Positions 25,248 to 34,032 of a stretch of DNA of 64,000 nucleotides are shown piece by piece; positions within the stretch are counted from its first letter, which is position 1, and each line of letters opens with the position of its first letter. The DNA lies in NCBI GenBank assembly GCA_017463985.1, contig JAFUEH010000020.1:1-64000 (forward strand), written 5' to 3'. The notes under the pieces were generated by a model that did not search any database, was not told the DNA's origin, and was given only the letters and a program-made list of their open reading frames with translations. The DNA comes from Eubacterium sp. (lineage in GTDB: Bacteria; Bacillota; Clostridia; Oscillospirales; Acutalibacteraceae). The position numbers were made by a program, and so were the translations under genes.

Positions 25248-27727
25248 ACATTGTCAATCGGCTTACCCTTCGTCATATTAAGAGTCACCGCCGCCGTTCG
25301 CTGCTGACGGTGTTGGCAATCATCGTTTCGGTTGCGATGGTGACCGCGGTGTTTACCAGTGTTTTTTCCTTTATCAAATTCATGCAGGACGCTACCAAGG
25401 CGTACGACGGGAACTGGCATACGCAGTTTGTCTATGAAGCAGCGCCTGATTTGACGGTGTTTCAGCAAAGCAGCGATCTGACGGCCTATTATGCCAGTGC
25501 GGAGTTCACGGAGATCAGCTGCGATCCGTCCTCGGACAGTATGCGTGCGCGCTGTGATATTGATACGGTCGATCCGTCGGTGGTGACAGTCAGAAATCTG
25601 CATATTACGGAAGGTCGCTTCCCCGAGCGGGAGGGTGAAATACTGCTGACGAAGGAGTATATCGAAAAGAATCATCTTACTTGGCAGGTGGGCGATACGC
25701 TGACGGTTGCTACAAAAACTGACGGAACGGATGACTACACCGATCAAGAATACGTACTCTCCGGCATTGCAGACGGGAATGTCAGCTATTTCGATCATTG
25801 CGGCGGCTGCCTGTTGCGGACAGAGAGCAATGTGCCGAGCGGTGTAACGCAGTACGTGACCGTCACCTATCAAAAGCTCAGTAACAGCGTTTACGACAAG
25901 TCCGATGCTTTGGCGAAGGCCAGCGGCGCTGCCGGCTACGACACTAATACGGATCTGTTATACTTTTCCGGTGTGATGAAGAATAACGACTTGGTTGGAT
26001 CGATGCTGGCGTTTGTCGGTGTGATGCTGTTCATCATCGTTGTGGCGTCGGTGGTGATGATCTACGACTCCTTTGCTGTGTCGTATCAGGAGCGTGAACG
26101 GTATCTCGGTATGCTGGCGTCTGTCGGCGCCACCAAGCGGCAGAAGCGCTCGTCACTGTATTTTGAGGGCTTTTTGCTCGGATTGGTTGCCGTTCCGGTC
26201 GGCATTGCCGCCGGTTTTGCCGGAATGTTCATTACGTTCCGCGGTATCCAAGGCGCCTTCATGAAAACGTTCAACCTGCCGATCGAGGGCACGCTCAAGG
26301 TGCATTTCAGCCCGTATATCCTTCTCGGCACGGTACTAATCAGCGCGCTGACCATTTTTATCTCCTGTTATATTCCGGCGCGCCGTGCCTCAAAAACAAC
26401 GCCGATCGCAGCGATCAAGGGAACCAATACGGTGAAAGTGAAAAAAGCCAAAAAGCTCCGCGTCTCTAAGTTGACGCGTCGCCTGTACGGCTTTGAGGGC
26501 GAGCTGGCGGTGAAGAACTTTAAGCGTAACGGCAAGCGCAGCCGCAACATTGTCTTTGCGCTGGTGATGAGCGTGGTGATGTTTATGACCGTTACGAATT
26601 TTGCTGTTTTGCTGGATGCTTTCATCCAGTTGGAGACCGGCGGTACACGACCGGATTTTACGGTGATTGTCAATACGGAGGATATGGACAAGACAGAGAA
26701 CTTCTTCAGCAGCGCCGACATTAAGGACTTCATCGGCTATCAGTATTGTGAAGTGACACTGGAGGACACCGAGCTACTAACGGCGACGGCGCAGGCTCAT
26801 CAGGCGCAGTTTGATAACGAAAATCTCACTGTCTATTGTATGGATAATACGGCCTTTGACCGATACCTGAAAAAGCTCGGTGAAAAGCCGGAGGGCTATC
26901 ATGATCAGACGGCGCCGCAGGCTGTGCTGTTTAATCAGATTCAATATCCGCAGGATAATGAAACCGTCACGGCGCAGGCGTTTTCGGACGTGCAGGGAAA
27001 GACGCTGCACTGTGTTGACGGCAGCAACAGCGGGGAGGAGGCTGACGCTCGGCGCTTCAGTGTGAAAGTTGCCGCCGTAACGGATAAACCGGCTGACAGC
27101 GCACTCTTTGTTCCGACGATGCTTTGGACGCCGTCCGTTATCCTGCCGGCGGATACGTACTATGCCCTGATGGATAGCGAAAGCAACATTTCTTATGCTG
27201 TTTTCGCCGATAATTATCAAACGGTGGTAACGCAAGCAGAGGACTATTTTGAGGCGCAGGGGATCGAATATAATCTGCAGGATAACGGCGCTAATCTGGA
27301 GGCCGTCAAGGCGGTCACCTCGATCCTGAAGGTCTTTGTCTACGGCTTTATCACACTGCTTACATTCATTGCTGTTATCAATATTATTAATGCGATCGCT
27401 AACGCTATGAACGAGCGCAAAACAGAATTTGCTATGCTGAAATCCGTCGGCGTAACGCCAAAGGGCTTTAAGAAGATGATCTATGTGGAAAGCGTTCGCT
27501 ACGGCGTTCAATCGCTCCTTTGGTCAATTCCGATCAGCTTTGGACTGCATTATCTGCTGTATTATATGCTCACGAGCGCAGAGGGCGTATCGGTGCCGTT
27601 TTCGTTCAATCTGCCTTACTATGGCGCGGCGATCTTGGCTGTCTTTCTGATTATTTTGCTGTCGCTCCTGTATTCCGCAGACAAGATCAAGGACGACAGT
27701 ATCATTGAGCATCTGAAGCAGGATTGA
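25244..27727 (+). CDS. FtsX-like ABC permease
   Basis: This 827-residue permease has two FtsX/MacB-type halves. Membrane segments are at about 18-40, 247-275, 303-335 and 355-375, then about 430-455, 695-722, 750-775 and 788-815. Outer domains of about 200 and 235 residues follow the first segment of each half. This eight-segment plan differs from the ten-segment BceB permeases, although the kinase and DNA sites look Bce-like. A short Lys-rich cytoplasmic linker (about 393-425) joins the halves. The transported compound is unknown. Confidence 0.88.
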   Translation: MNIVNRLTLRHIKSHRRRSLLTVLAIIVSVAMVTAVFTSVFSFIKFMQDATKAYDGNWHTQFVYEAAPDLTVFQQSSDLTAYYASAEFTEISCDPSSDSMRARCDIDTVDPSVVTVRNLHITEGRFPEREGEILLTKEYIEKNHLTWQVGDTLTVATKTDGTDDYTDQEYVLSGIADGNVSYFDHCGGCLLRTESNVPSGVTQYVTVTYQKLSNSVYDKSDALAKASGAAGYDTNTDLLYFSGVMKNNDLVGSMLAFVGVMLFIIVVASVVMIYDSFAVSYQERERYLGMLASVGATKRQKRSSLYFEGFLLGLVAVPVGIAAGFAGMFITFRGIQGAFMKTFNLPIEGTLKVHFSPYILLGTVLISALTIFISCYIPARRASKTTPIAAIKGTNTVKVKKAKKLRVSKLTRRLYGFEGELAVKNFKRNGKRSRNIVFALVMSVVMFMTVTNFAVLLDAFIQLETGGTRPDFTVIVNTEDMDKTENFFSSADIKDFIGYQYCEVTLEDTELLTATAQAHQAQFDNENLTVYCMDNTAFDRYLKKLGEKPEGYHDQTAPQAVLFNQIQYPQDNETVTAQAFSDVQGKTLHCVDGSNSGEEADARRFSVKVAAVTDKPADSALFVPTMLWTPSVILPADTYYALMDSESNISYAVFADNYQTVVTQAEDYFEAQGIEYNLQDNGANLEAVKAVTSILKVFVYGFITLLTFIAVINIINAIANAMNERKTEFAMLKSVGVTPKGFKKMIYVESVRYGVQSLLWSIPISFGLHYLLYYMLTSAEGVSVPFSFNLPYYGAAILAVFLIILLSLLYSADKIKDDSIIEHLKQD

Positions 27728-27755
27728 CAAAATCGCCGCCCCTGTTAAAAATGAG

Positions 27756-27784
27756 TTTACACCGCCGTGAATTTACGCTATAAT
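27756..27784 (+). promoter_or_regulatory. Promoter of the FMN reductase gene
   Basis: TTTACA (27756-27761), 17 bp, perfect TATAAT (27779-27784). Transcription would begin near 27791, which rules out a start codon at 27789. Confidence 0.75.
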
Positions 27785-27818
27785 AACAGTGAAGATTAGT
27801 TTAACTGAGGTGAATAGG

Positions 27819-28445
27819 ATAGCAAAGGTATTATTAATTAACGGCAGTCCGCACGCAAACGGCTGCACTGCGGCGGCGCTTGACGAGATGATCAAGGTGT
27901 TTGCTGCACAGGGTGTTGAAACAGAAGTGGTACATGTCGGCAATAAGGATATACGCGGCTGCATTTCCTGCGGCACCTGCGGACGGAAAGGACAGTGCGT
28001 GTTTGACGACCTGGTGAATGAAACAGCCCCGAAGCTCGAGGCGGCTGACGGACTGGTGATCGGCAGTCCTGTCTATTACGGTTCCCCGAACGGTACGCTG
28101 CTGTCGTTCTTAGACAGACTGTTTTACAGCACTTCCTTTTCTAAGCAGATGAAGGTCGGCGCAGCGGTCGTTTCCTGCCGAAGGGGCGGTAACACGGCGT
28201 CGTTTGATGTGCTCAACAAGTATTTTACGATTTCAGCAATGCCGATCGCTTCCGCTACCTATTGGAATCAGGTGCATGGCTTTACGGCGCAGGACGTGGC
28301 AAAGGATTTAGAAGGTCTGCAGACAATGCGTAACCTGGCGCGTAATATGACCTTCTTGATGCGCGCGATCGCAAGCGCTAAGGAAACTGACGGTCTGCCG
28401 CAGCAGGAGCTGGACGTTTACACCAGCTTCCCAGACGGCAAATAA
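27819..28445 (+). CDS. NADPH-dependent FMN reductase family flavoprotein
   Basis: This is a 208-residue flavodoxin-like reductase. LLINGSPHANGCT near the N-terminus binds the FMN phosphate, and GSPVYYGSPNG forms the second flavin loop. A Cys pair, GCISCGTCGRKGQC, is typical of the iron-sulfur-flavoprotein-like branch. The family usually begins M-x-KVLLINGSP, but the codon there is ATA (27819), with GAGGTG at the right distance; GTG at 27789 would precede the transcription start, and GTG at 27810 has no ribosome site. ATA is a rare start codon, so either it is used or the gene is weakened. It is monocistronic and ends at a terminator. Confidence 0.85.
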   Translation: MAKVLLINGSPHANGCTAAALDEMIKVFAAQGVETEVVHVGNKDIRGCISCGTCGRKGQCVFDDLVNETAPKLEAADGLVIGSPVYYGSPNGTLLSFLDRLFYSTSFSKQMKVGAAVVSCRRGGNTASFDVLNKYFTISAMPIASATYWNQVHGFTAQDVAKDLEGLQTMRNLARNMTFLMRAIASAKETDGLPQQELDVYTSFPDGK

Positions 28446-28463
28446 TACGTTACCGTAAGCTTG

Positions 28464-28492
28464 ACTGCCCGAATGTTTCGGGCAGTTTTTTT
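28464..28492 (+). terminator. Terminator after the FMN reductase
   Basis: A perfect 10-bp stem ACTGCCCGAA / TTCGGGCAGT with a TGT loop, followed by a run of T. Confidence 0.9.
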
Positions 28493-28502
28493 CCTTATTT
28501 TC

Positions 28503-28531
28503 TTGTATCAAAATAGCAGTTGTGTTATGAT
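28503..28531 (+). promoter_or_regulatory. Promoter of the GTPase-NYN gene
   Basis: TTGTAT (28503-28508), 17 bp, extended -10 TGtTATGAT (TATGAT 28526-28531). Confidence 0.6.
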
Positions 28532-28558
28532 AAGCTGTGACAGAAGGGCGGTGAGGCA

Positions 28559-31147
28559 ATGAAAAAAATAACGCTGGGCATTTTGGCGCACGTGGACTCG
28601 GGCAAGACGACGTTGTCTGAGGCCATGCTCTATACTACCGGCAACATTGCCCGTCTCGGCCGCGTGGATCACCGCGATTCCTTCTTAGATACCTTTTCGC
28701 TGGAGCGCGAGCGCGGCATTACCATTTTTTCAAAGCAAGCCCTCCTGCGTGTGGAGGATACGGAGTTTACCCTCCTCGATACGCCCGGACACGTCGATTT
28801 TTCAGCAGAAACGGAACGAACGCTGCAGGTGCTGGATTATGCCGTGCTGGTGATCAGCGGTACGGACGGAGTGCAAAGTCATACGCAAACGCTGTGGAAG
28901 CTGCTGCAAAAATACCGCGTCCCTTGCTTTCTGTTTGTGAATAAAATGGATTTGGACGGCGCTGATCGGGAGCGCGTGCTGTTACAGATACGGCAGTTAC
29001 TCAGCGACCGCTGCGTCGATTTTTCCGTAACTGACAGCGACGCATTTTTTGAAAATGCCGCCTTGTGTGACGAAGCGCTGTTTGCAGAATACGATGCCGA
29101 CGGCACGGTCGGTAAGACGAGTCTTGTCCGCGCTGTACAGCAGCGCAAGCTGTTTCCGTGCCTGTTTGGCTCTGCACTGCGGCTGCAGGGCGTTGACGCA
29201 CTGTTGACGTGCCTGAACGACTATACGGTGATTCCGGAATATCCGTCTGCCTTTGCGGCAAGGGTGTTTAAGATTGCGGAGGACGCGCAAAAAAATCGCC
29301 TGACCTATCTGAAGGTCACGGGCGGTACGCTCCGTGTGCGTGAGGTACTGGCAAGCGACCGTAACGGGGATGGCGAAAAGGTCAACCAGATCCGTCTGTA
29401 TTCCGGCGAAAAATTCACCGCTGTTGACGCGGTAACGGCCGGTACCGTTTGTGCGGTGACCGGCGTGACCTTTACGCGACCAGGCGACGGTCTCGGCGAA
29501 GCGCAGGACGGAACGCTGCCTGTGTTAGAACCGGTGCTGACGTATCGGGTAATGATGCCGGACGGTACGGACGCGCATACTGCCTTGCAAAAGCTGCGTA
29601 TTTTGGAGGCGGAGGATCCGCAGCTCCGCGTCGCCTGGCACGAACGCTTGAAGGAAATACAGGTGCAGCTGATGGGCGATATTCAGCTGGAGGTGCTCAA
29701 AACGGTGATCGCTGAACGCTTCGGCTTTCAGGTAACCTTTGGTAAGGGCAATATTATCTATAAAGAAACGATCAAGGATACAGTGGAGGGCGTCGGCCAT
29801 TTTGAACCGCTGCGCCATTATGCAGAGGTGCACCTGCTGCTGAAACCCGGCGAACGCGACAGCGGCCTTGTGATCAAAACGGATTGCAAAGAGGACCTGC
29901 TGGACAAAAACTGGCAGCGCCTGATCGTGACCCATCTTTATGAAAAAACGCATCTCGGCGTACTGACTGGCGCACCGATCACGGATATGGAGATCATTCT
30001 GAAATCCGGCAGAGCGCATCCGAAGCATACGGAGGGCGGCGATTTCCGGCAGGCAACCTATCGGGCTGTCCGGCAGGGACTGAGAAGCGCAGAGAGCGTT
30101 CTGCTTGAGCCGGTATATGATTTTTCGCTGGAGGTGCCAAGCGATTGCGTGGGCAGGGCGCTGCATGATATTCAGCGTATGGCCGGCAGCTTTGATCCGC
30201 CGGAGCAGAATGGGGAGAGCACCCGTATCACCGGCACGGCGCCGGTGTCAGAGATGAGTGATTACACCCGTGAGGTGTTACAGTATACGCACGGCAAGGG
30301 ACGGCTCGCGTGCAGCCTCAAAGGCTATCAGGAGTGTCACAATGCCGACGAGGTCATTGCGGCAGTCGGCTATCAGTGTGATGCCGACACGGATAATACG
30401 GCCGATTCTGTCTTTTGTTCGCATGGCGCAGGGTATGTCGTTAAGTGGAACGAGGTGCCGTCGATGATGCACCTGCCGAGCGTACTGGCTCCGCCGCCGC
30501 GTGAAACGGTATATGAAAGCCGTGCGCAGCTTTTGTCCGGTGTGAAGGACAGCAAGGATATTTTTGCGCTGGATAAAGAGCTGATGCAGATCTTTGAAAA
30601 TACCTACGGACCCGTTAAGCCGCGCCGCAGCGGTAATACACCGACCAGGACCGTTACGGCACCGGCGAAGGAATCACGTGCCTTCCAGCGTAAAGCGAAG
30701 CAGCAATTCAGCGGTACGGAATACCTGCTGGTGGACGGCTATAACGTGATCTTTGCTTGGGAGCACCTGAAAAAGCTGGCGGAAAGCAGTATCGACGGCG
30801 CGCGTAACGCCCTGCAGACGATCCTTTGTAATTATCAGGGATATAAAAAATGTGAGGTCATTTTAGTCTTTGACGCCTATAAGGTCAAGGGAAATCAGCG
30901 CGAGGTCGAAAAGGTAGACAATATCAATATCGTCTATACAAAGGAAGCTGAAACAGCGGATATGTATATCGAGAAGGTGTCGCATCAGCTGGCGAAGCAT
31001 CATCGCGTGCGCGTGGTGACCTCTGACGCGCTGGAGCAGCTGATTATTCTTGGCAACGGTGCGCTGCGTGTTTCCTCGCGTGCCTTCTTAGAGGAGGTTC
31101 GGCAGGCTGAGGACGAGATACGCCAAATTATTGCAGAAAATGGTTAA
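28559..31147 (+). CDS. Tet(M)-like ribosomal GTPase fused to a NYN nuclease domain
   Basis: This 862-residue protein begins as an EF-G/Tet(M)-type translation GTPase: G1 AHVDSGKTT (10-18), switch I ERERGITI, G3 DTPGHVDFSAET, G4 NKMD. Beta-barrel and EF-G III to V-like domains extend to about 620. After a basic linker (about 680-715), residues 720-862 form a NYN/PIN-like domain of the YacP/Rae1 type: LLVDGYNVIFAWEHL, ILVFDAYKVKGN, ADMYIEKVSHQL, VTSDALEQ. Rae1 of Bacillus cuts mRNA in the ribosomal A site, so the fusion suggests a factor that binds the ribosome and cuts RNA there. Tetracycline resistance is possible but not shown. It is a single-gene unit with its own promoter. Confidence 0.88.
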   Translation: MKKITLGILAHVDSGKTTLSEAMLYTTGNIARLGRVDHRDSFLDTFSLERERGITIFSKQALLRVEDTEFTLLDTPGHVDFSAETERTLQVLDYAVLVISGTDGVQSHTQTLWKLLQKYRVPCFLFVNKMDLDGADRERVLLQIRQLLSDRCVDFSVTDSDAFFENAALCDEALFAEYDADGTVGKTSLVRAVQQRKLFPCLFGSALRLQGVDALLTCLNDYTVIPEYPSAFAARVFKIAEDAQKNRLTYLKVTGGTLRVREVLASDRNGDGEKVNQIRLYSGEKFTAVDAVTAGTVCAVTGVTFTRPGDGLGEAQDGTLPVLEPVLTYRVMMPDGTDAHTALQKLRILEAEDPQLRVAWHERLKEIQVQLMGDIQLEVLKTVIAERFGFQVTFGKGNIIYKETIKDTVEGVGHFEPLRHYAEVHLLLKPGERDSGLVIKTDCKEDLLDKNWQRLIVTHLYEKTHLGVLTGAPITDMEIILKSGRAHPKHTEGGDFRQATYRAVRQGLRSAESVLLEPVYDFSLEVPSDCVGRALHDIQRMAGSFDPPEQNGESTRITGTAPVSEMSDYTREVLQYTHGKGRLACSLKGYQECHNADEVIAAVGYQCDADTDNTADSVFCSHGAGYVVKWNEVPSMMHLPSVLAPPPRETVYESRAQLLSGVKDSKDIFALDKELMQIFENTYGPVKPRRSGNTPTRTVTAPAKESRAFQRKAKQQFSGTEYLLVDGYNVIFAWEHLKKLAESSIDGARNALQTILCNYQGYKKCEVILVFDAYKVKGNQREVEKVDNINIVYTKEAETADMYIEKVSHQLAKHHRVRVVTSDALEQLIILGNGALRVSSRAFLEEVRQAEDEIRQIIAENG

Positions 31148-31237
31148 GCATAGTTGATATACCTAATCTGAGGCGTATCACTGTGCTTGACCGCTTTTTT
31201 AAAAAATCACAAATTTGTCGGTCGTCTGTAATTTTTC

Positions 31238-31266
31238 TTTACAAATTTGCAAAAGTATAATATAAT
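31238..31266 (+). promoter_or_regulatory. Promoter of the secreted modular protein
   Basis: TTTACA (31238-31243), 17 bp, perfect TATAAT (31261-31266), 36 bp before the GTG start. Confidence 0.75.
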
Positions 31267-31302
31267 TATTATGAGTAAATTTATGTTTAGAGGTGAGCTA
31301 CG

Positions 31303-33405
31303 GTGAAGACGATCAAGCGTATAACGGCGTTAATCCTGTCTGTCATGCTGCTTTTGAGCTGCTGCCTTTCGGTCGGCTTTCTTTCTTACGCAGAGGAGCT
31401 GCGCTATTTTGAACGCGGTGTGCTGACGGACGGCACGAACACGGCTTATTACATCATCGATAAGGATAATAAGGTGCTGTATATCACCGGCGACGGTAAT
31501 CATAACGCGCGCACACCGAATTATCCCAGCGCTGCAGAGGGTCCTTTCGCCGGCAGAACAGATGTTACGCGTATTGTGATTGAAGAGGACGTAGAAAAAA
31601 TCGGTGACTATGCGCTTTCCAATATGACGAAGGTGGATACGCTGGAAGTGCAGTCAAACCTGCTGAGCAGCAGTTCTTCGATGTCCTCCAAGGCGATGAT
31701 CGGCTGTACCGGTTTGCGCCATATCCAGGGCGACAACTCACTGCTGTCTACCGACGTCTTTTTAGAGGTCATCAAGGGTGCGGTGAATATCGCTTCCGGC
31801 AACTGGCTGAGCCTGGTGAAAAACGGTATCAGTATTATCAGCACCGGCGTAACCGGCGACAATACGCTTGATAACGATACGGTTCACTGTATGGTGGATG
31901 ACTATATCAATAACGGGAATAAAATCTTCTTAGATGATCTTGCGACAGCGCAGGAAGCGTATAACGAGCGTCTGGCTAATCCCTGTTACAGCAATAACGC
32001 CTTCCATCATAGTTATCAAGCGGCTGTTACAACGCAGCCGACCTGTACCGCTGCCGGTGAGACGACATATACCTGTCCTACCTGCGGCGATGTGTATACC
32101 GAGCCGGTGACGGCGCTTGGTCATGTCTACACGGCTACAACGCTTTACGAGCGTTCGTGCTTTGTGGAAGGTATTACCAAGTACAGCTGCACACAGTGCG
32201 GCGACGCGATGTACCAGGCGATTCCGGCCATCGGTCATCATACGTACGACAGCTATACTTACGATGCTGCGGCTGATGCGTATACTGAGATCTGCGCGGT
32301 CTGTGACGATCATAATACACAGTTCGATAACGATACGTCTGCCTTGATCTATGCTGTCGACCTTGCTGAGGCGCTGGACAGCAGCGATTATACAACGGAT
32401 TCTTATCAGACCTTATACAATGCCGTGGAGCGGTATCTGCCGCTGGAGGAAACGGATTATCTGCAGTATCCGCAGGTGAAGGTGGATGAAAAGGTCGCTG
32501 AAATCCTGACGAAGCTGGATGCACTGGTGCCGTATCTGAATCTGCGTCTGTCCTATCAGCCGGGCGGTATAGCCACAGTGATATATGAGGATGTGACAGC
32601 CGGCGCCGGCAAACAGAGCGTTACCTTCGGAACGGAAGTTACCCTGACGGCAACGCCTGCTGCGGGCTATACGTTCAACGGATGGTATGAAAAAACCACG
32701 CGCCGTATCCTGTCTGAGGATGAGGTCTATACCTTCTCCATGACCTCTAATACTGATATTCTGGCACGCTTTATTGCTAACGATGAGGCGACGCTGTATT
32801 TTACCTGCCTTGACGGACAGCTCAAAAGCTATGTTACCAAAACAACAGAGGAATGGCGCACCGTGACTTCGCTGGAAGCACTGCTGCCGGAGGTGCCGTA
32901 CAGCTATGGGCATACGGACGGTGCTTGGCGTTATAATGAGCCTGCCGTGCTGGCGACCTTGAGCAGCGGCGAGGACGTGACCGTTATGCCGACTTATACC
33001 GACGTGGCAATACCGACCTACGAAAAGCCGCAGTCGACTGACGGTGTGACGCCGGCACTGACGCTGTATTACGAATATGACGCTGCCTATAACGTCGGTA
33101 ATTTCATTATGATGGCGGATGTGCCGGAGGACTGTCCTTATGAGGAGATCGGCATTGCATTTTACTACAAAAACGCCGATACCTTTAACCCGACAGCGCT
33201 ACGCCTTCTGATGAACAATAAGATGGTCACCAGCCGGTTCGATACGCTTTATGAGGACGGCAAATATGTGGTGAACTTTAAGAAAATGAGCGCCGGTAAA
33301 AATTACGCCGCTAAGGGCTATGTCAGCTATTATGACGCTGACGGCAACCTGCAGGTTGTTTATACCGACCAGGTGAATATCGTTAATTTAGCGCAGGCAA
33401 ACTAA
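31303..33405 (+). CDS. Secreted modular protein with InlB-like repeat
   Basis: This 700-residue exported protein has a signal peptide (1-30). Residues 35-140 resemble the opening of BspA-type proteins (ITGDGNHNARTP, FAGRTDVTRIVIEEDVEKIG), but only about one leucine-rich unit is left. Two CxxC segments follow (TYTCPTCGDVY, YSCTQCGDAMY, about 240-310), then a FIVAR-like helical region (about 345-415), an InlB-type beta repeat (about 425-495, with GYTFNGWYEKTT), and a C-terminal domain ending FYYKNAD ... TDQVNI. The last three modules recur near the N-terminus of the protein at 47895-51518. No sortase motif is seen. GTG start behind AGAGGTGA. Confidence 0.75.
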   Translation: MKTIKRITALILSVMLLLSCCLSVGFLSYAEELRYFERGVLTDGTNTAYYIIDKDNKVLYITGDGNHNARTPNYPSAAEGPFAGRTDVTRIVIEEDVEKIGDYALSNMTKVDTLEVQSNLLSSSSSMSSKAMIGCTGLRHIQGDNSLLSTDVFLEVIKGAVNIASGNWLSLVKNGISIISTGVTGDNTLDNDTVHCMVDDYINNGNKIFLDDLATAQEAYNERLANPCYSNNAFHHSYQAAVTTQPTCTAAGETTYTCPTCGDVYTEPVTALGHVYTATTLYERSCFVEGITKYSCTQCGDAMYQAIPAIGHHTYDSYTYDAAADAYTEICAVCDDHNTQFDNDTSALIYAVDLAEALDSSDYTTDSYQTLYNAVERYLPLEETDYLQYPQVKVDEKVAEILTKLDALVPYLNLRLSYQPGGIATVIYEDVTAGAGKQSVTFGTEVTLTATPAAGYTFNGWYEKTTRRILSEDEVYTFSMTSNTDILARFIANDEATLYFTCLDGQLKSYVTKTTEEWRTVTSLEALLPEVPYSYGHTDGAWRYNEPAVLATLSSGEDVTVMPTYTDVAIPTYEKPQSTDGVTPALTLYYEYDAAYNVGNFIMMADVPEDCPYEEIGIAFYYKNADTFNPTALRLLMNNKMVTSRFDTLYEDGKYVVNFKKMSAGKNYAAKGYVSYYDADGNLQVVYTDQVNIVNLAQAN

Positions 33406-33427
33406 ATCAATCCTTAGAAACCATAAA

Positions 33428-33460
33428 AACCGCAGAGCTTTTCTCTGCGGTTCTTTTCTT
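33428..33460 (+). terminator. Terminator after the secreted modular protein
   Basis: A perfect 10-bp stem AACCGCAGAG / CTCTGCGGTT with a CTTTT loop, then TCTTTTCTT. It can also serve the convergent coat genes. Confidence 0.85.
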
Positions 33461-33471
33461 ATGGAATCGGC

Positions 33472-33726
33472 TTATGAGGCCGACGGCTGATTGTATTTTT
33501 GCTTGAGCGTGTTGATTTCTGACTGCTGCACCGGCTCGGTCTGATACCAGCCGTTGGCTTCCATCTGGCTATAGATGCTGTTTTGCATCGTCAGTGAATC
33601 GGACAGCGCTGTCTTAAACGCCTGGTTGACGTTCGCGGTAGACGATTCGATCGCGCCGTGCATATACAGATCGCAGACGCCCTTTTCCAGCATCAGCATA
33701 TCCTGCATTAAATTTTTGTCCTGCAT
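33472..33726 (-). CDS. CotF-like spore coat protein
   Basis: This 84-residue helical protein is of the coat F/YraD-like family: LMQDMLMLEKGVCDLYMHGA, then a second helix TALSDSLTMQNSIYSQMEANGWY. These small proteins pack in the spore coat. AAGGAGG at about 33735 fixes the start at 33726, so the earlier start codon at 33747 is not used. It lies 10 bp behind a smaller gene of the same kind. Confidence 0.85.
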   Translation of the reverse strand: MQDKNLMQDMLMLEKGVCDLYMHGAIESSTANVNQAFKTALSDSLTMQNSIYSQMEANGWYQTEPVQQSEINTLKQKYNQPSAS

Positions 33727-33736
33727 GATGTCCTCC

Positions 33737-33916
33737 TTAATTGTCAAGTAGGTTTAAAAATCCGTCAAAGATTTGTCTGTGTCGGTTTTTCATATCGCAC
33801 ACAGAATTTTTCAGCTTCGTGTCGCTGAGCTGCTGCTCGATTTCTTCACATCTTGTCTGAAAATACGCCTCGTGACCGAGTGCATCCTCAATGTAAAGTA
33901 ATTCCTTATTTGTCAT
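33737..33916 (-). CDS. Small spore-coat-associated protein
   Basis: This 59-residue reading frame starts MTNKELLYIEDALGHEAYF and ends with a helix FDGFLNLLDN. GGAGGTGA lies 7 bp before the ATG, and the frame is directly followed by the CotF-like gene, so the pair is an operon. Small helical proteins like this commonly precede CotF-like genes in Clostridia. The family call rests on the LYIEDALGHE motif and on context. Confidence 0.75.
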   Translation of the reverse strand: MTNKELLYIEDALGHEAYFQTRCEEIEQQLSDTKLKNSVCDMKNRHRQIFDGFLNLLDN

Positions 33917-33973
33917 TATTTCACCTCCGCACTACTATTTTGTGCAGCAGAGGAGGGAATATACATCAAGCAT

Positions 33974-34002
33974 TTGACTTTATGACTGATTTATTTTATT
34001 AT
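33974..34002 (+). promoter_or_regulatory. Promoter of the beta-galactosidase gene
   Basis: TTGACT (33974-33979), 17 bp, TATTAT (33997-34002). No clear catabolite-control site is seen next to it. Confidence 0.6.
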
Positions 34003-34032
34003 ATTATTAATAATGTATAACGGGGTGACGCA

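Noticed and set aside
24842-25873. Long minus-strand frame opposite the ABC genes
   Set aside because: It covers well-recognised ABC sequence on the other strand and encodes no known motif.
28559-31147. A plain tetracycline-resistance gene
   Set aside because: The GTPase part is Tet(M)-like, but the C-terminal NYN domain and chromosomal setting without resistance-element genes argue for another role.
33919-34032. Catabolite-control site before lacZ
   Set aside because: No match close to the usual 14-bp palindrome was found.
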